Below are positions 26,343-35,913 of a stretch of DNA of 64,000 bases, piece by piece (within the stretch, counting starts at the first letter, position 1; each line of letters begins with the position of its first letter). A program made the position numbers and the translations under genes. The notes below the pieces were generated by a model. That model was given only the letters and a program-made list of their open reading frames with translations, ran no database searches and was not told the DNA's origin. This stretch comes from Planctomycetota bacterium (lineage in GTDB: Bacteria > Planctomycetota > Planctomycetia > Planctomycetales > Planctomycetaceae), in the NCBI GenBank assembly GCA_018242525.1, contig JAFEBS010000024.1, forward strand, positions 101,090-165,089. The letters run 5' to 3'.

Positions 26343-27461
26343 ATGGAGAGCATGCGGACCTATATCTTCGCGGGCGGCGGAACGGGAGGCCACCTCTTTC
26401 CCGGGATTGCGGTTGCGCAAGAATTGCAGCAGCGGCATCCGCAGGATCGCGTGCTGTTTGTGGGGTCGGAAAAGGAACTGGAGCAATCGATTCTGGTCCG
26501 AGATCGAATTGAGCATCGGTCATTACCCGTTCAATCATTGGCAGTGCTCAAACGGCGTCCCCTGCATTTCGCTCTGCAAAACTGGCGGGCCTGGAAGTCC
26601 GCACGGCGTTTGATACACAGTGAACAGCCGGATGCTGTGATTGGACTGGGGGGCTATGCCAGCGCTCCCGTGGTCTGGGCCGCCGCACATGTCGGAATTC
26701 CGGTCGTGTTACTGGAACAAAACGTCATCCCGGGCAGAACCAATCGCTGGCTTTCCCGCTCGGCGGCAAAGGTGTGTGTTTCCTTCCCTGAAGCATCCGG
26801 TCTATTTCCCGCCGCAACTCGCGTGGTTGTCACCGGGAATCCGCTGCGACTGGAAATCGCCGCTTTGCATCAGCGATCTGCCGCGAAGAATTCCAGACCA
26901 GAGTCGCCTCAAGAATTATTGGTCCTGGGGGGCAGCCAGGGTGCCGACTTGTTGAACGACGCCGTTGTGACTGCAGCACTCGCTTTAAAATCCGAGCTTC
27001 AGCACTGGCGGATCGTCCATCAGTCGGGGCCTCGCCAGGCGAAGACACTGCGGCAAACTTATGAATCGCTGTCACTTCACGCGCACGTCGAACCATTCTT
27101 TCCAGAGATGGCAGAGCGATACCAGGCAGCGTCACTGGTGATTTCACGAGCGGGTGCCACGACGATCGCGGAACTGACCTGCTGTGGGCTGCCGACCGTC
27201 CTGATCCCGTACCCGCACGCCGCGGATGATCATCAACGCGCGAACGCCGAATCGATTCGCGATCGTGGTGCCGCAGTGATCGTCGAGCACTCGCCAAATC
27301 CAGCAGAGACGGCTCAGCAACTGGTGGACCAATTGAGATCGTTGCTGACAGATTCCGATCGCCGACAGACGATGAGTGCCGCAGCCTTTCAACTGGCCCA
27401 GCCGAATGCCGCCGCCGCAGTCGCCGACGAGATTCTCGCACTGGTCCGGTCGCGGAACTGA
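26343..27461 (+). CDS. murG: UDP-GlcNAc:lipid I N-acetylglucosaminyltransferase
   Basis: Converts lipid I to lipid II in peptidoglycan synthesis at the inner face of the membrane. The signatures are complete: GGGTGGHLFPG near residue 10, LLEQNVIPGRTNRWLS, and the donor-site motif SRAGATTIAELTCCGLPTVLIPYPHAADDHQ split across residues about 268-298. Length is 372 residues (369 from ATG 26352, an equally good start). In most bacteria murG lies in the dcw cluster; here it stands alone upstream of a helicase gene. Confidence 0.94.
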   Translation: MESMRTYIFAGGGTGGHLFPGIAVAQELQQRHPQDRVLFVGSEKELEQSILVRDRIEHRSLPVQSLAVLKRRPLHFALQNWRAWKSARRLIHSEQPDAVIGLGGYASAPVVWAAAHVGIPVVLLEQNVIPGRTNRWLSRSAAKVCVSFPEASGLFPAATRVVVTGNPLRLEIAALHQRSAAKNSRPESPQELLVLGGSQGADLLNDAVVTAALALKSELQHWRIVHQSGPRQAKTLRQTYESLSLHAHVEPFFPEMAERYQAASLVISRAGATTIAELTCCGLPTVLIPYPHAADDHQRANAESIRDRGAAVIVEHSPNPAETAQQLVDQLRSLLTDSDRRQTMSAAAFQLAQPNAAAAVADEILALVRSRN

Positions 27462-27485
27462 ACCGATTCCGACTATCATGCACGG

Positions 27486-30107
27486 ATGAATTCCTCACCC
27501 AATAACTCAGTCTCCCGAGATGATCTGGCATTGAAGTTTCTGGAGACGCTCCCCTACGCTCCGTACCCGGTTCAGGAAGAAGCCATCCTGGCGTGGTTTG
27601 AAACCGATGCGGGCGTGATGGTTTGTGCGCCGACCGGGACCGGCAAAACGCTGATCGCGGAAGCGGCAATCTATGAAGCGCTCCAGACCGGCAAGACGAT
27701 CTACTACACCACTCCGTTGATCGCATTGACCGAACAGAAGTTTCGAGAACTGCAAGAGACTGCCCAGCGCTGGGGCTTTGCCCGCGAACAGATCGGACTT
27801 GTGACGGGAAATCGACGTGTGAATCCCCAGGCCACGGTGCTGGTCGTGGTCGCGGAAATCCTGCTGAATCGACTGCTGAATACTCATTGGGCCGCGCATG
27901 TCGAAAGCCAGGCAGAAATGGCGGCCCTGGAAGCGGTGGAAGTCGCGGAGCAGCAGGCGCGCTCGGCAGTGCAGGCGACACCTGATGTCTCACCGGCTTC
28001 CAACGACGGTGATCTGATCGGCTGGTACGAAGAACCGGCCGCAGCCCCCGAAACTCCCGCAACCGTCGCTCCGGAAGCATCGAATACGGCCGCATCCAGC
28101 CCCTCCGCCGCCCTGGACTTTGATCATGTCTCGGCGATCGTCATGGATGAATTCCATTGCTTTTCCGACCCGGAACGGGGAATCGTCTGGGAATTCTCGC
28201 TGGCACTGATGCCCCGGCACATTCGCCTGCTGCTGCTGTCCGCCACGATTGGCAACGCCCCCACGTTCGTGATCTGGTGTGCCAGGACACACGGTCGGCG
28301 GCTGGAATTGATCCAAAGTTCAGACCGACGCGTCGCGCTGCAATTTCAGTGGGTGCCCGACAAATTGTTGACAGAACATCTGGAAGAGATGGCGGCCGGC
28401 GACGAAGACGTGCGTCGCACCCCCGCCCTGGTCTTCTGTTTCAATCGTGAACAGTGCTGGAATGTCGCGGAAGAATTGAAAGGGAAATCGATGCTGGCCG
28501 ATGGTCAGCAGAAGCGACTGGTCACGGAACTGGACAAGTTGGACTGGTCCAAAGGAGTTGGCCCCAAGCTGCGCCAACTGCTGATGCGCGGCGTGGGCGT
28601 TCACCATGCGGGGATCCTGCCCAAGTACAAGCGAATCGTGGAGGAGTTGTTCCAGAAAAAACTGCTCACGATCTGTGTTTGTACCGAGACCCTGGCGGCC
28701 GGAATCAATCTTCCGGCTCGATCCGTCGTCCTGCCATCCCTGCTGAAAGGAAAGCCTGGCGAGCAGAAGATCATAGATCCCAGTTCCGCTCACCAGATTT
28801 TCGGTCGGGCTGGCCGACCACAATTTGACAAGGAAGGTTTTGTCTTCGCCATTGCCCACGAAGACGATGTCCGCATTCTGCGCTGGAGACAGCAATACGA
28901 CCAGATTCCGGAAGACACCAAGGATCCATTACTGATCCGCGCCAAGAAGGCACTCAAGAAGAAGATGCCGACGCGCAGCCCGGAGCGTCAGTATTGGAAC
29001 GACCAGCAGTTCGAGAAGCTGCGGTTTGCCCAGCCAGGCGACCTGGTCAGCCGGGGCCCGTTGCCATGGCGGCTGTTGGCCTACATGCTTCAGATTTCGC
29101 CCGAAGTAGATCGCCTGCGAACGCTGGTCCACAAGCGGTTGATGGACCCCAAACAATTGGAAGCCAGCGAAAAACAACTGGAACGTATGCTGGTGACTCT
29201 GCACGCCGGTGACTTCATTCGCCTGCATCCCGAACCGCCGCCTCCACCGGAAGTCGTGCGCCCCGGTGAAGCGGTCGTGTCGAAGGAAGAAGTTCCCAAG
29301 GTGTCCTGGCTGTCGCGGCAACTGCAGGCACACGTCGACAAGAAGACCGAAGAACGAACGGGCAAGAGACAAGAGAAACCAGATGTCGACAAGGACAAGC
29401 ATCGATATCGGCCGATTCTGGCTCACCCGACAGACCGGCTGCAGCAGCTATTCGCCTTCCGCAGTCTGAATCCAATCTACGGCATGTTCCTGGTGCAGCA
29501 GTTCGGTGCCGCCGACCGCATTGAGCGGATGCTGTTGCTGGAAAGCGTTCTGGAACTTCCCCGGTCCCTGATCCGCAATGTTCGCGTGCCGCCTCCGCAC
29601 AAGTTGCCCCCCGGCCCTTTGGCCTTGGAACGCGTTGATCCCGAGTTGATTCAGCGCGGCTTGATTGCCGCGGGAGACTTGTATCCTGAATTCGATCCGG
29701 ACATTCCCTTTGAAGAACGCAAGTACGCACCGTCGCTGGCCGACAAGGTTCGCATGCTGTTCGATGCGGAGTATCCCGAGGTGAACGACGTGATGGTCCA
29801 GCCGGTCATGGTCGCCACGGATCTGCTGGAAAACTGGGGTGACAATTTCTGGAACTTCATCTCAGGTCGCGAACTAGCCAAGCAGGAGGGGCTGATCTTC
29901 CGTCACTTGCTGCGCATGGTCCTGATGCTGGGAGAATTCCGGCAAATCACCCCGCCTGGCATGGATCCCAACGCCTGGCAGGAGGAAGTCCGCGAGATCT
30001 GCGAACGCCTGACCGCCTGCTGTCGCACGGTGGATCCCACGTCCACGGACCTGATGCTGGCGCAGGAGGACGAAGACGATTTCATTGAGCATGGCATTAA
30101 GAGATAG
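27486..30107 (+). CDS. Ski2/Mtr4-like DEAD/DEAH-box helicase
   Basis: Superfamily 2 helicase, 873 residues. Motif I is APTGTGKT (48-55), motif II DEFH (221-224), motif III LLLSATIGN, and the C-terminal RecA domain has HHAGILPKYK, TETLAAGINLPARSVV and QIFGRAGRPQFD. That last set is typical of Ski2-like rather than classical DEAD-box proteins. Residues about 140-212 form an Ala/Pro-rich low-complexity insert between motifs I and II. The C-terminal 400 residues, with a charged Lys/Glu stretch near 615-640, are not assigned. RNA unwinding in decay or ribosome work is the likely role, by family. Begins 24 bases after murG. Confidence 0.85.
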   Translation: MNSSPNNSVSRDDLALKFLETLPYAPYPVQEEAILAWFETDAGVMVCAPTGTGKTLIAEAAIYEALQTGKTIYYTTPLIALTEQKFRELQETAQRWGFAREQIGLVTGNRRVNPQATVLVVVAEILLNRLLNTHWAAHVESQAEMAALEAVEVAEQQARSAVQATPDVSPASNDGDLIGWYEEPAAAPETPATVAPEASNTAASSPSAALDFDHVSAIVMDEFHCFSDPERGIVWEFSLALMPRHIRLLLLSATIGNAPTFVIWCARTHGRRLELIQSSDRRVALQFQWVPDKLLTEHLEEMAAGDEDVRRTPALVFCFNREQCWNVAEELKGKSMLADGQQKRLVTELDKLDWSKGVGPKLRQLLMRGVGVHHAGILPKYKRIVEELFQKKLLTICVCTETLAAGINLPARSVVLPSLLKGKPGEQKIIDPSSAHQIFGRAGRPQFDKEGFVFAIAHEDDVRILRWRQQYDQIPEDTKDPLLIRAKKALKKKMPTRSPERQYWNDQQFEKLRFAQPGDLVSRGPLPWRLLAYMLQISPEVDRLRTLVHKRLMDPKQLEASEKQLERMLVTLHAGDFIRLHPEPPPPPEVVRPGEAVVSKEEVPKVSWLSRQLQAHVDKKTEERTGKRQEKPDVDKDKHRYRPILAHPTDRLQQLFAFRSLNPIYGMFLVQQFGAADRIERMLLLESVLELPRSLIRNVRVPPPHKLPPGPLALERVDPELIQRGLIAAGDLYPEFDPDIPFEERKYAPSLADKVRMLFDAEYPEVNDVMVQPVMVATDLLENWGDNFWNFISGRELAKQEGLIFRHLLRMVLMLGEFRQITPPGMDPNAWQEEVREICERLTACCRTVDPTSTDLMLAQEDEDDFIEHGIKR

Positions 30108-30261
30108 CGGATCGACAGTGGAAGGAAACGGAAAGCAGGTGGCAGCGACTTGCAGACTGAGCGAAACATGCTGATATTGGAGAACATCGATTCAACCCCG
30201 CCGCCATGTTTTGAACCGGTGGCGGCCGTTTCGCCGGGTCTTGCTGGAGCAGTCTTGACCG

Positions 30262-31713
30262 ATGTTTAACTTCCATTCTACCTCGGATCTTGTACTTCCC
30301 TCGCGTCGTCGCTTCCTGCAGGACGCGGGACTGGGTTTTGGTTCGCTGGCCCTGGCCAGCATGCTGCATCACGAAACGCGAGCCGAGACGACGACTGCCG
30401 ATCCACTGGCGCTTCGATCGCCCGACTTTCCCGGTCGGGTGAAGTCGATCATCTGGTTATTCATGACGGGAGGCCCGTCGCAGGTCGACACCTGGGACTA
30501 CAAGCCCGAACTACAGAAACGCAACGGTGAGGCATTGGCGGGGGCGGATCCCAAGACCGGCTTCTTCACCACCAGCGGCAAGTGCCTGAAATCGCCATTC
30601 GAATGGAAGCAATACGGTGAATCGGGTTCCTGGGTTTCCGACTTGTTTCCACATTTGTCCCAGCATGTGGACAAGATGTGCTTTCTGCATTCGATGCACT
30701 TGCGCCAGAATAATCATGCACCGGCCTCCATCGAATTGATGTGCGGCACCAACCGCCCGGGGCTGCCCGCTCTGGGGGCCTGGATGACGTACGGCCTGGG
30801 GTCACAAAATCAAAGTTTGCCGTCGTATGTCGTGCTGCACGATACGCGTCCGCGCGGGGACGACCAGATCTGGTCGGCTGGCTTCCTGCCGAAAACTTTC
30901 CAGGCACTGGCGCTGGACGCGCGTCGCAAAGAGGCGGTTGACAACCTGGCGCGTGATGCGCGACACACGGATGCTCAACAGCGGTCCCAATTGGATCTGA
31001 TTCGACAATTGAACCAGGAACATGCGGGGACACGACCGACTCAGGCGGATCTTGCGGCCCGGATCAATTCGTACGAACTCGCGTATCGGATGCAGATGGC
31101 CGCCCCCGAAGCCCTGGACCTGTCCGCCGAATCGCAGGCGACTCACAAGCTGTATGGCATGGACAATCCGGAATGCGCGACATTCGCGAGGCAATGTCTG
31201 CTCTCCCGCCGCCTGGTGGAACGAGGCGTCCGATTTGTTCAGATCTTCGCGGGAAAGGGAGTGGGCGGAGACGGCAGTGTGAACGACGTACCCTGGGACT
31301 GCCACTCGGATCTGCAGACGAACCATCGATCGTGCGGCCTGCACACGGATCAACCCGCGGCCGCTCTGCTGGCCGACCTGGACGCGCGCGGCATGCTCGA
31401 TTCCACATTGGTCATCTGGGGAGGCGAGTTCGGTCGGACATCCGATTCCCAGGGGGACAAAGGACGGGACCACAACCCGAACGGTTTCACGATCTGGCTG
31501 GCGGGTGCCGGAGTCCGTGGGGGACTGCACTATGGGGCCACGGATCCATTCGGCTACAAGGCGGTGGAACAGAAGGTCCACGTCAATGACCTGCATGCGA
31601 CGCTGCTGCACCTGATGGGACTGGAACACACCAGGTTGACATACCGCTTCAACGGCCGGGACTACCGCCTGACCGACGTTGGCGGGGAATTGCTGACGGG
31701 CATTCTGGCCTAA
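30262..31713 (+). CDS. DUF1501 family protein, Tat-exported
   Basis: A 483-residue member of the DUF1501 family, abundant in planctomycetes. The twin-arginine signal reads SRRRFLQDAGLGFGSLALASML (residues 14-35). Sulfatase-like core motifs include WLFMTGGPSQVDTWDYKP, near residue 60, and the late VIWGGEFGRT and GRDHNPNGFT segments that hold the metal-site Glu and His. The fold relates to alkaline-phosphatase-like hydrolases; substrates are unknown. In this phylum it usually follows a DUF1549/DUF1553 cytochrome-like gene, but here the upstream neighbour is the helicase, so it is an orphan. The stop overlaps a small minus-strand frame by four bases. Confidence 0.9.
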   Translation: MFNFHSTSDLVLPSRRRFLQDAGLGFGSLALASMLHHETRAETTTADPLALRSPDFPGRVKSIIWLFMTGGPSQVDTWDYKPELQKRNGEALAGADPKTGFFTTSGKCLKSPFEWKQYGESGSWVSDLFPHLSQHVDKMCFLHSMHLRQNNHAPASIELMCGTNRPGLPALGAWMTYGLGSQNQSLPSYVVLHDTRPRGDDQIWSAGFLPKTFQALALDARRKEAVDNLARDARHTDAQQRSQLDLIRQLNQEHAGTRPTQADLAARINSYELAYRMQMAAPEALDLSAESQATHKLYGMDNPECATFARQCLLSRRLVERGVRFVQIFAGKGVGGDGSVNDVPWDCHSDLQTNHRSCGLHTDQPAAALLADLDARGMLDSTLVIWGGEFGRTSDSQGDKGRDHNPNGFTIWLAGAGVRGGLHYGATDPFGYKAVEQKVHVNDLHATLLHLMGLEHTRLTYRFNGRDYRLTDVGGELLTGILA

Positions 31714-31889
31714 GTCGCAAGCAGCACCCGGGCTCCCCAGACGGCGCATAACACAAGAGTCAGGGTCGCATAGAAGACAACGCTGGTGTGCAGTCGCGAC
31801 TCGTTGTAATAGGCGAAGGATTTTCGATAGGCGATGGCTGACGATCGATTGTCAAACACCTTGATTTCGATCAATCGATCCCGCGCCAT
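31710..31889 (-). CDS. Small C-terminal-membrane-helix protein or prenyltransferase remnant
   Basis: 59 residues from ATG 31889 (a TTG at 31922 would give 70). The sequence MARDRLIEIKVFDN, then a Tyr-rich middle, ends in one membrane helix (SVVFYATLTLVLCAVWGARVLL). The last 45 residues recall the tail of UbiA or heme O synthase prenyltransferases, so this may be the end of a lost gene; this is from memory of the families. A stop at 31944-31946 closes the frame upstream and no catalytic Asp motif is present. Could be a chance frame. Confidence 0.3.
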   Translation of the reverse strand: MARDRLIEIKVFDNRSSAIAYRKSFAYYNESRLHTSVVFYATLTLVLCAVWGARVLLAT

Positions 31890-32044
31890 GGCCCAGCCGC
31901 CCGCCGCCCAAAAGGCCAGCAACTGGATTGCCGGGGGCGTCGTTCATGGCAGGATGACATTCAAAAGAACAACCAGTCTGACATTGAATTGGTATAGTTC
32001 TAATGGCTGCGACGCGTCCATCTGTTCTCGCGTAGGGGTTGGAT

Positions 32045-33529
32045 ATGAAAATGGGCAATCGACGAATTCAGTTCAGTTTGGCGGTCATTTTTTGCGCAGG
32101 CGTTTCGGCCTCAGTCGCGCAGGAGCCTGACAAATTGGTCCGGTGGGTTCCTGCCGATGCCAACGCGGTGATTCTGATCGACGTTGATGCCCTGTTTAAG
32201 GCACCGCTTGCGATTCGGGAGAACTGGCAAAAGCAAGCGGCCGACCGGTTCGTGAATCACGAAATCAACGTTCCACCGGACGCGCATCGGGTCGTCATGG
32301 CATCACAACTCGATTTGGGAGGTGGACTGCAACCCGTGTGGGAAATGGGGGTTGTCGAGTTGGATCGGACGCCGTCATTGGCACTCGTGGCCCGGCGCGA
32401 AGGTGGAAAACTGGACTCGATTGCCGGGCATTCGGCCATCCGACTGGACAACGGTCGAATGGCGGTTGAGTTGGAGCCTGGAATCCTGCTGGGGACGGCA
32501 CAACCAAATCGGCAAATCATTTCCCGATGGGTGGGTTCCGTCAAAACGGAGACGACCTCCCGACTGTCGCCATTCCTTCAACAGTCCCTAAAGCAAGCGG
32601 ACCGAACGTCGCAACTGCTCTTCGCCTTGGACCTGCTGGACAGCGTCACTGTGAATTCTGCAAAGGACCTGCTGGCAAAGTTTGAGCCGTTGAAGGGAAA
32701 GGAAGCGGATCAGGCGGATATTGCCGACATCCTCGCCAGCGTTAAAGGAATCTTGTTGACGGTGCATGTCACTGACAAACGTGAAGGATCCGTGCATGTG
32801 GAATTCAGCAAGCCGACGGTCATCATGAAATCCGTCGCCAAGCCATTACTGGAGGAAATCCTGAAATCGCTGGAGATCAGCCTCGAGGATTCTGATCACT
32901 GGGTCGTGACCGTATCGGGATCGGCTCTGGAGGTGAAAGTCGAATTCTCACAGGCAGATTTGCGGCGAATCGTCAGCCTGTTGGCCGCATCCTCTGTGTC
33001 TCACGATGTTCACGAGGCCACCGCGAGCGAGCCGAGTCCGGAAGCCGAAAAGGCAGAGATTTCCAGGAAATACTTCCGTTCCGTCAAAACCCTGGTGGAT
33101 GAATTGCGGAAATCGCTGAACAAGTCACGCGACAATCATGCCGTGTGGATGGAGCGCTACGCCCGCAAGATCGATGACCTGCCGATCAAGGACGTCGACA
33201 AAGACCTGCTGGTCTTTGGGGGAAATGTGAGCAGTTCCCTGCGGTATCAAGCCCAGGCGGGGCGCGTCGCGGCGCTGCGGAGTGGCGTTCGGGAAGCCCA
33301 ACCGGTCTATCAAAGCTACTCCTACGGAGCAGGTGCAGTGGGACCGTATGGGTCTTATGGCGGGTATTCCTTTTCAGGGACGGCCCGAGTCATGCCAAAT
33401 TACACCCAGATTCGAACCGAAGAGCACGCCAGCGCCAGCCAGGTTCGGATTGCCGAGATGAAACAAATTGAAGACGGAATGGTCCAGATTCGCCGGGCAA
33501 TGACCGAGCGGTATAACATCGAATTCTAG
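32045..33529 (+). CDS. Secreted hypothetical protein with Gly/Tyr-rich C-terminal segment
   Basis: Not recognised. A signal peptide (to about ASVAQ, residue 27) is followed by a 470-residue mature protein with alternating predicted strands and helices. Residues about 60-290 contain hydrophobic-strand segments such as DANAVILIDVDALF, a pattern seen in large secreted planctomycete proteins of unknown role. Near residue 420 a short low-complexity stretch (YGAGAVGPYGSYGGYSFSG) interrupts it, and helix returns at the end. ATG 32045 opens the signal peptide; ATG 32051 is as good. Flanked by 130 and 272 bases without genes, so probably monocistronic. Confidence 0.6.
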   Translation: MKMGNRRIQFSLAVIFCAGVSASVAQEPDKLVRWVPADANAVILIDVDALFKAPLAIRENWQKQAADRFVNHEINVPPDAHRVVMASQLDLGGGLQPVWEMGVVELDRTPSLALVARREGGKLDSIAGHSAIRLDNGRMAVELEPGILLGTAQPNRQIISRWVGSVKTETTSRLSPFLQQSLKQADRTSQLLFALDLLDSVTVNSAKDLLAKFEPLKGKEADQADIADILASVKGILLTVHVTDKREGSVHVEFSKPTVIMKSVAKPLLEEILKSLEISLEDSDHWVVTVSGSALEVKVEFSQADLRRIVSLLAASSVSHDVHEATASEPSPEAEKAEISRKYFRSVKTLVDELRKSLNKSRDNHAVWMERYARKIDDLPIKDVDKDLLVFGGNVSSSLRYQAQAGRVAALRSGVREAQPVYQSYSYGAGAVGPYGSYGGYSFSGTARVMPNYTQIRTEEHASASQVRIAEMKQIEDGMVQIRRAMTERYNIEF

Positions 33530-33801
33530 CGACCGGAAAGGCGGGATCTGCCGATCCCGGGAGATGTCGCCAATCGGACTTGGATTGGTACCGACACACC
33601 CATTGGTTGCTGGAAAACGATTGAAGCGATGATTCGATCGAATGTCATGTCGATTCCAGGCGAAAACACGCGGAAAGTCTGGTTCCTGGGGCAGTAGTCC
33701 GTTCCGGGAATACTGGTCGACGGAGTGATATCCGGCTCGACTCGACTTCCCTGAAGATTTAGAATCCAGTGTGTTGGCGACTGTGAAAACTGGATTGACG
33801 C

Positions 33802-34641
33802 ATGACCATTGATTTCAATTTTCATAACGACACCGAGTTTCGCAAGCTCCTCGTCCGTGACTCCCGTGTGGATCTGACGGTCGTGGCGCTCGAATTGGCA
33901 CGGGACGCTCAGCCAAATCTCGACTTCGGCCACACGCTGGAATGGATTTCCCGACGCGCCGAAGAAGTTCGCAGTCATCTGGTACGGGCTCGAACGGATC
34001 GGGCCATGTTGCGTGAATTGTCCCGCTGCCTGTCCGGGACTCATGGACTGCACGGCGACAAAGAAGCATTTCAACGGAGTGAGAGCAGTTACATCAATCG
34101 GGTGATCGAAACCGGAGTTGGTATTCCGATCAGCCTGTCTCTGGTCTACGTCGCAGTGGCTCAACGAGCAGGTGTTGATCTGGAAGGGGTGGCGGCCCCC
34201 ATGCACTTTCTCAGTCGACTGGAAGCCGCAGAAGGCCCGTTGTTCGTGGATGCCTTTCATCAGGGTGATGTCCTGAGCTACGACGAATGCTGCACCTGGC
34301 TGGAATCCATGAGCGGGCTTGCTCCCAAAGAAATCGAAAACTCGCTGGAACCAGCTCCCCCGCGCGAGGTCGTCGTCCGGATGTTGAACAACCTCAAGGC
34401 TCTGCAGGTTAAACAGGAACAGTGGGAACAGGTCTGGCACGTTCAGCGCCGCCTGGCAGCCCTGCATCCGGGATCCTACGACCAGCGTCGCGATCTGGCG
34501 CTGGTGGCGTTGAAATCCAATCATCCGGGCCCGGCGATTGATCTGCTGGAAGGCTGTCTGAAGACCTGCCCCGCCCAGGATCGCCCCGTTCTGCAGGGAC
34601 ACCTGATCGCAGCCGAGCGACTGTTGGCCGACTGGAATTGA
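33802..34641 (+). CDS. SirB1/transglutaminase-like family protein with TPR-like tail
   Basis: A 279-residue cytosolic protein. The middle holds the SirB1 signature GVGIPISLSLVYVAVAQRAG followed by GVAAPMHFLSRL (about 110-140), the diagnostic stretch of the transglutaminase-like SirB1/YchA group. Residues 190-275 form paired helices resembling tetratricopeptide repeats (VVRMLNNLKALQVKQEQWEQ). The family is widespread and its biochemical role is not settled. Alone between two intergenic regions. Confidence 0.8.
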   Translation: MTIDFNFHNDTEFRKLLVRDSRVDLTVVALELARDAQPNLDFGHTLEWISRRAEEVRSHLVRARTDRAMLRELSRCLSGTHGLHGDKEAFQRSESSYINRVIETGVGIPISLSLVYVAVAQRAGVDLEGVAAPMHFLSRLEAAEGPLFVDAFHQGDVLSYDECCTWLESMSGLAPKEIENSLEPAPPREVVVRMLNNLKALQVKQEQWEQVWHVQRRLAALHPGSYDQRRDLALVALKSNHPGPAIDLLEGCLKTCPAQDRPVLQGHLIAAERLLADWN

Positions 34642-34862
34642 TCGTCCCTGCCGCACGTTGAAGGTTGCATCCGGTGCGCCCCACCCGATACTCTTCTCGC
34701 TACAGAGTGGTCGCTGCGGGGAATCGCCGGTACCAACGGCGCGGGAGAATGTTCTCGTGGACCTTCTCCGTCCGCTCCTCGCTGACGCTGCGGATTGCCT
34801 GTTGAGGACTTCCTCCACACCAATCCGGCTGAAATGAAATACCGACACTGAAAGGGACAGGC

Positions 34863-35345
34863 ATGCAAAACAAAGGATTGGGCCGTCGCGATTTCCATAA
34901 GCTGACTGTGGCTGCCCTTGGCGGCATGATTGCAGGAACCACCATTGGATGCGGCGGAGGTGGCGGCTCTGAAGCGACCACAACGACCACCACCACGTCG
35001 CCGGCGACGACCGCAGGTTTAACCGATGCCGAAAAACTGATCATTGACGAGCCGCATACCTGCCGTGGCTTGAATTCATGCAAAGGGAAGGGACGCAGCA
35101 AGGACAACGCCTGCGCCGGACAGGGGGCGTGTGCCAGCCTGGCGGATGCTTCGTGTGGTGGAAACAACAAGTGCAAGGGCCAGGGTGGCTGTGGCGAACT
35201 GCCAGGCATGAACGCGTGCGAAGGAAAAGGGGGATGCCATATCCCCTTGATGGACTCCGCCTGGACGACTGCCCGGACCGCCTTCGAAGCCGCGATGAAA
35301 AAGAGCGGGCAGAAATTCGGTGATGCGCCAAAGGTCAAAGAATGA
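34863..35345 (+). CDS. Cys-rich Tat lipoprotein with repeated CKGKG/CAGQGxC motifs
   Basis: 160 residues. A twin-arginine signal (GRRDFHKLTVAALGGMIAG) ends in a lipobox-like TIGC, so it is probably a Tat-exported lipoprotein; a Gly run and a Thr-rich linker follow. The core (residues about 65-135) has nine or ten cysteines in repeats: CRGLNSCKGKG, NACAGQGAC, CGGNNKCKGQGGC, NACEGKGGC. The pattern suggests metal binding or redox chemistry and recalls Cys-rich bufferin-type peptides, but I see no DUF692-type maturase nearby. I have seen such frames in other bacteria without an assigned function. The stop overlaps the mogA start (ATGA, 35342-35345), so the two are translationally coupled. Confidence 0.75.
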   Translation: MQNKGLGRRDFHKLTVAALGGMIAGTTIGCGGGGGSEATTTTTTTSPATTAGLTDAEKLIIDEPHTCRGLNSCKGKGRSKDNACAGQGACASLADASCGGNNKCKGQGGCGELPGMNACEGKGGCHIPLMDSAWTTARTAFEAAMKKSGQKFGDAPKVKE

Positions 35346-35881
35346 CCGGGACTTCCATTGCCCGAATCGGGATCGTCACTGTCTCGGATCGAGCCAGCCG
35401 TGGCGAGTACGAAGACCGCGGTGGTCCCGCGATTCGCGAGTACCTGGCCGACATCCTCACCAGTCCGTTTGAACCGGTCGCCCGTGTCATCGCCGACGAA
35501 CAAACGCTGATCGAGCAGACGCTGCGAGAGCTGTGTGAAACCGCTGGCTGCTGCCTGGTGATCACGACCGGTGGAACGGGGCCGGCGTTGCGTGACGTGA
35601 CTCCCGAAGCGACGGAGGCTGTCTGCCAGAAGATGATGCCTGGCTTCGGTGAATTGATGCGGAAGGTCTCATTGGAAAAGGTCGCAACCGCAATCTTGTC
35701 GCGTCAAACGGCGGGAATCTGTGGCCGGGCCCTGATTGTCAACCTGCCAGGCCAACCAAAGGCGATCCGAGAATGCCTGGATGCGGTCTTTCCGGCGATT
35801 CCCTACTGCATTGATCTGCTGGACGGTCCGTTTCTGACCACAGACGAAATGAAGATCAAAGCCTTTCGGCCCAAAAAGTGA
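35342..35881 (+). CDS. mogA: Molybdopterin adenylyltransferase
   Basis: Activates molybdopterin by adenylation before molybdenum insertion. MogA/MoaB fold: SDRASRGEYEDRGGPAIREYL near the N terminus, then the signature TTGGTGPALRDVTPEATEAV (about 76-95). At 179 residues it fits single-domain MogA rather than MoeA. MoaB in some species differs little, so that name remains possible. Its start lies inside the stop of the Cys-rich lipoprotein gene. No other cofactor genes (moaA, moeA) are in view. Confidence 0.87.
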   Translation: MTGTSIARIGIVTVSDRASRGEYEDRGGPAIREYLADILTSPFEPVARVIADEQTLIEQTLRELCETAGCCLVITTGGTGPALRDVTPEATEAVCQKMMPGFGELMRKVSLEKVATAILSRQTAGICGRALIVNLPGQPKAIRECLDAVFPAIPYCIDLLDGPFLTTDEMKIKAFRPKK

Positions 35882-35913
35882 ATCTTGTCGTCCTGTAAAC
35901 CGGCCCGCCTGTC

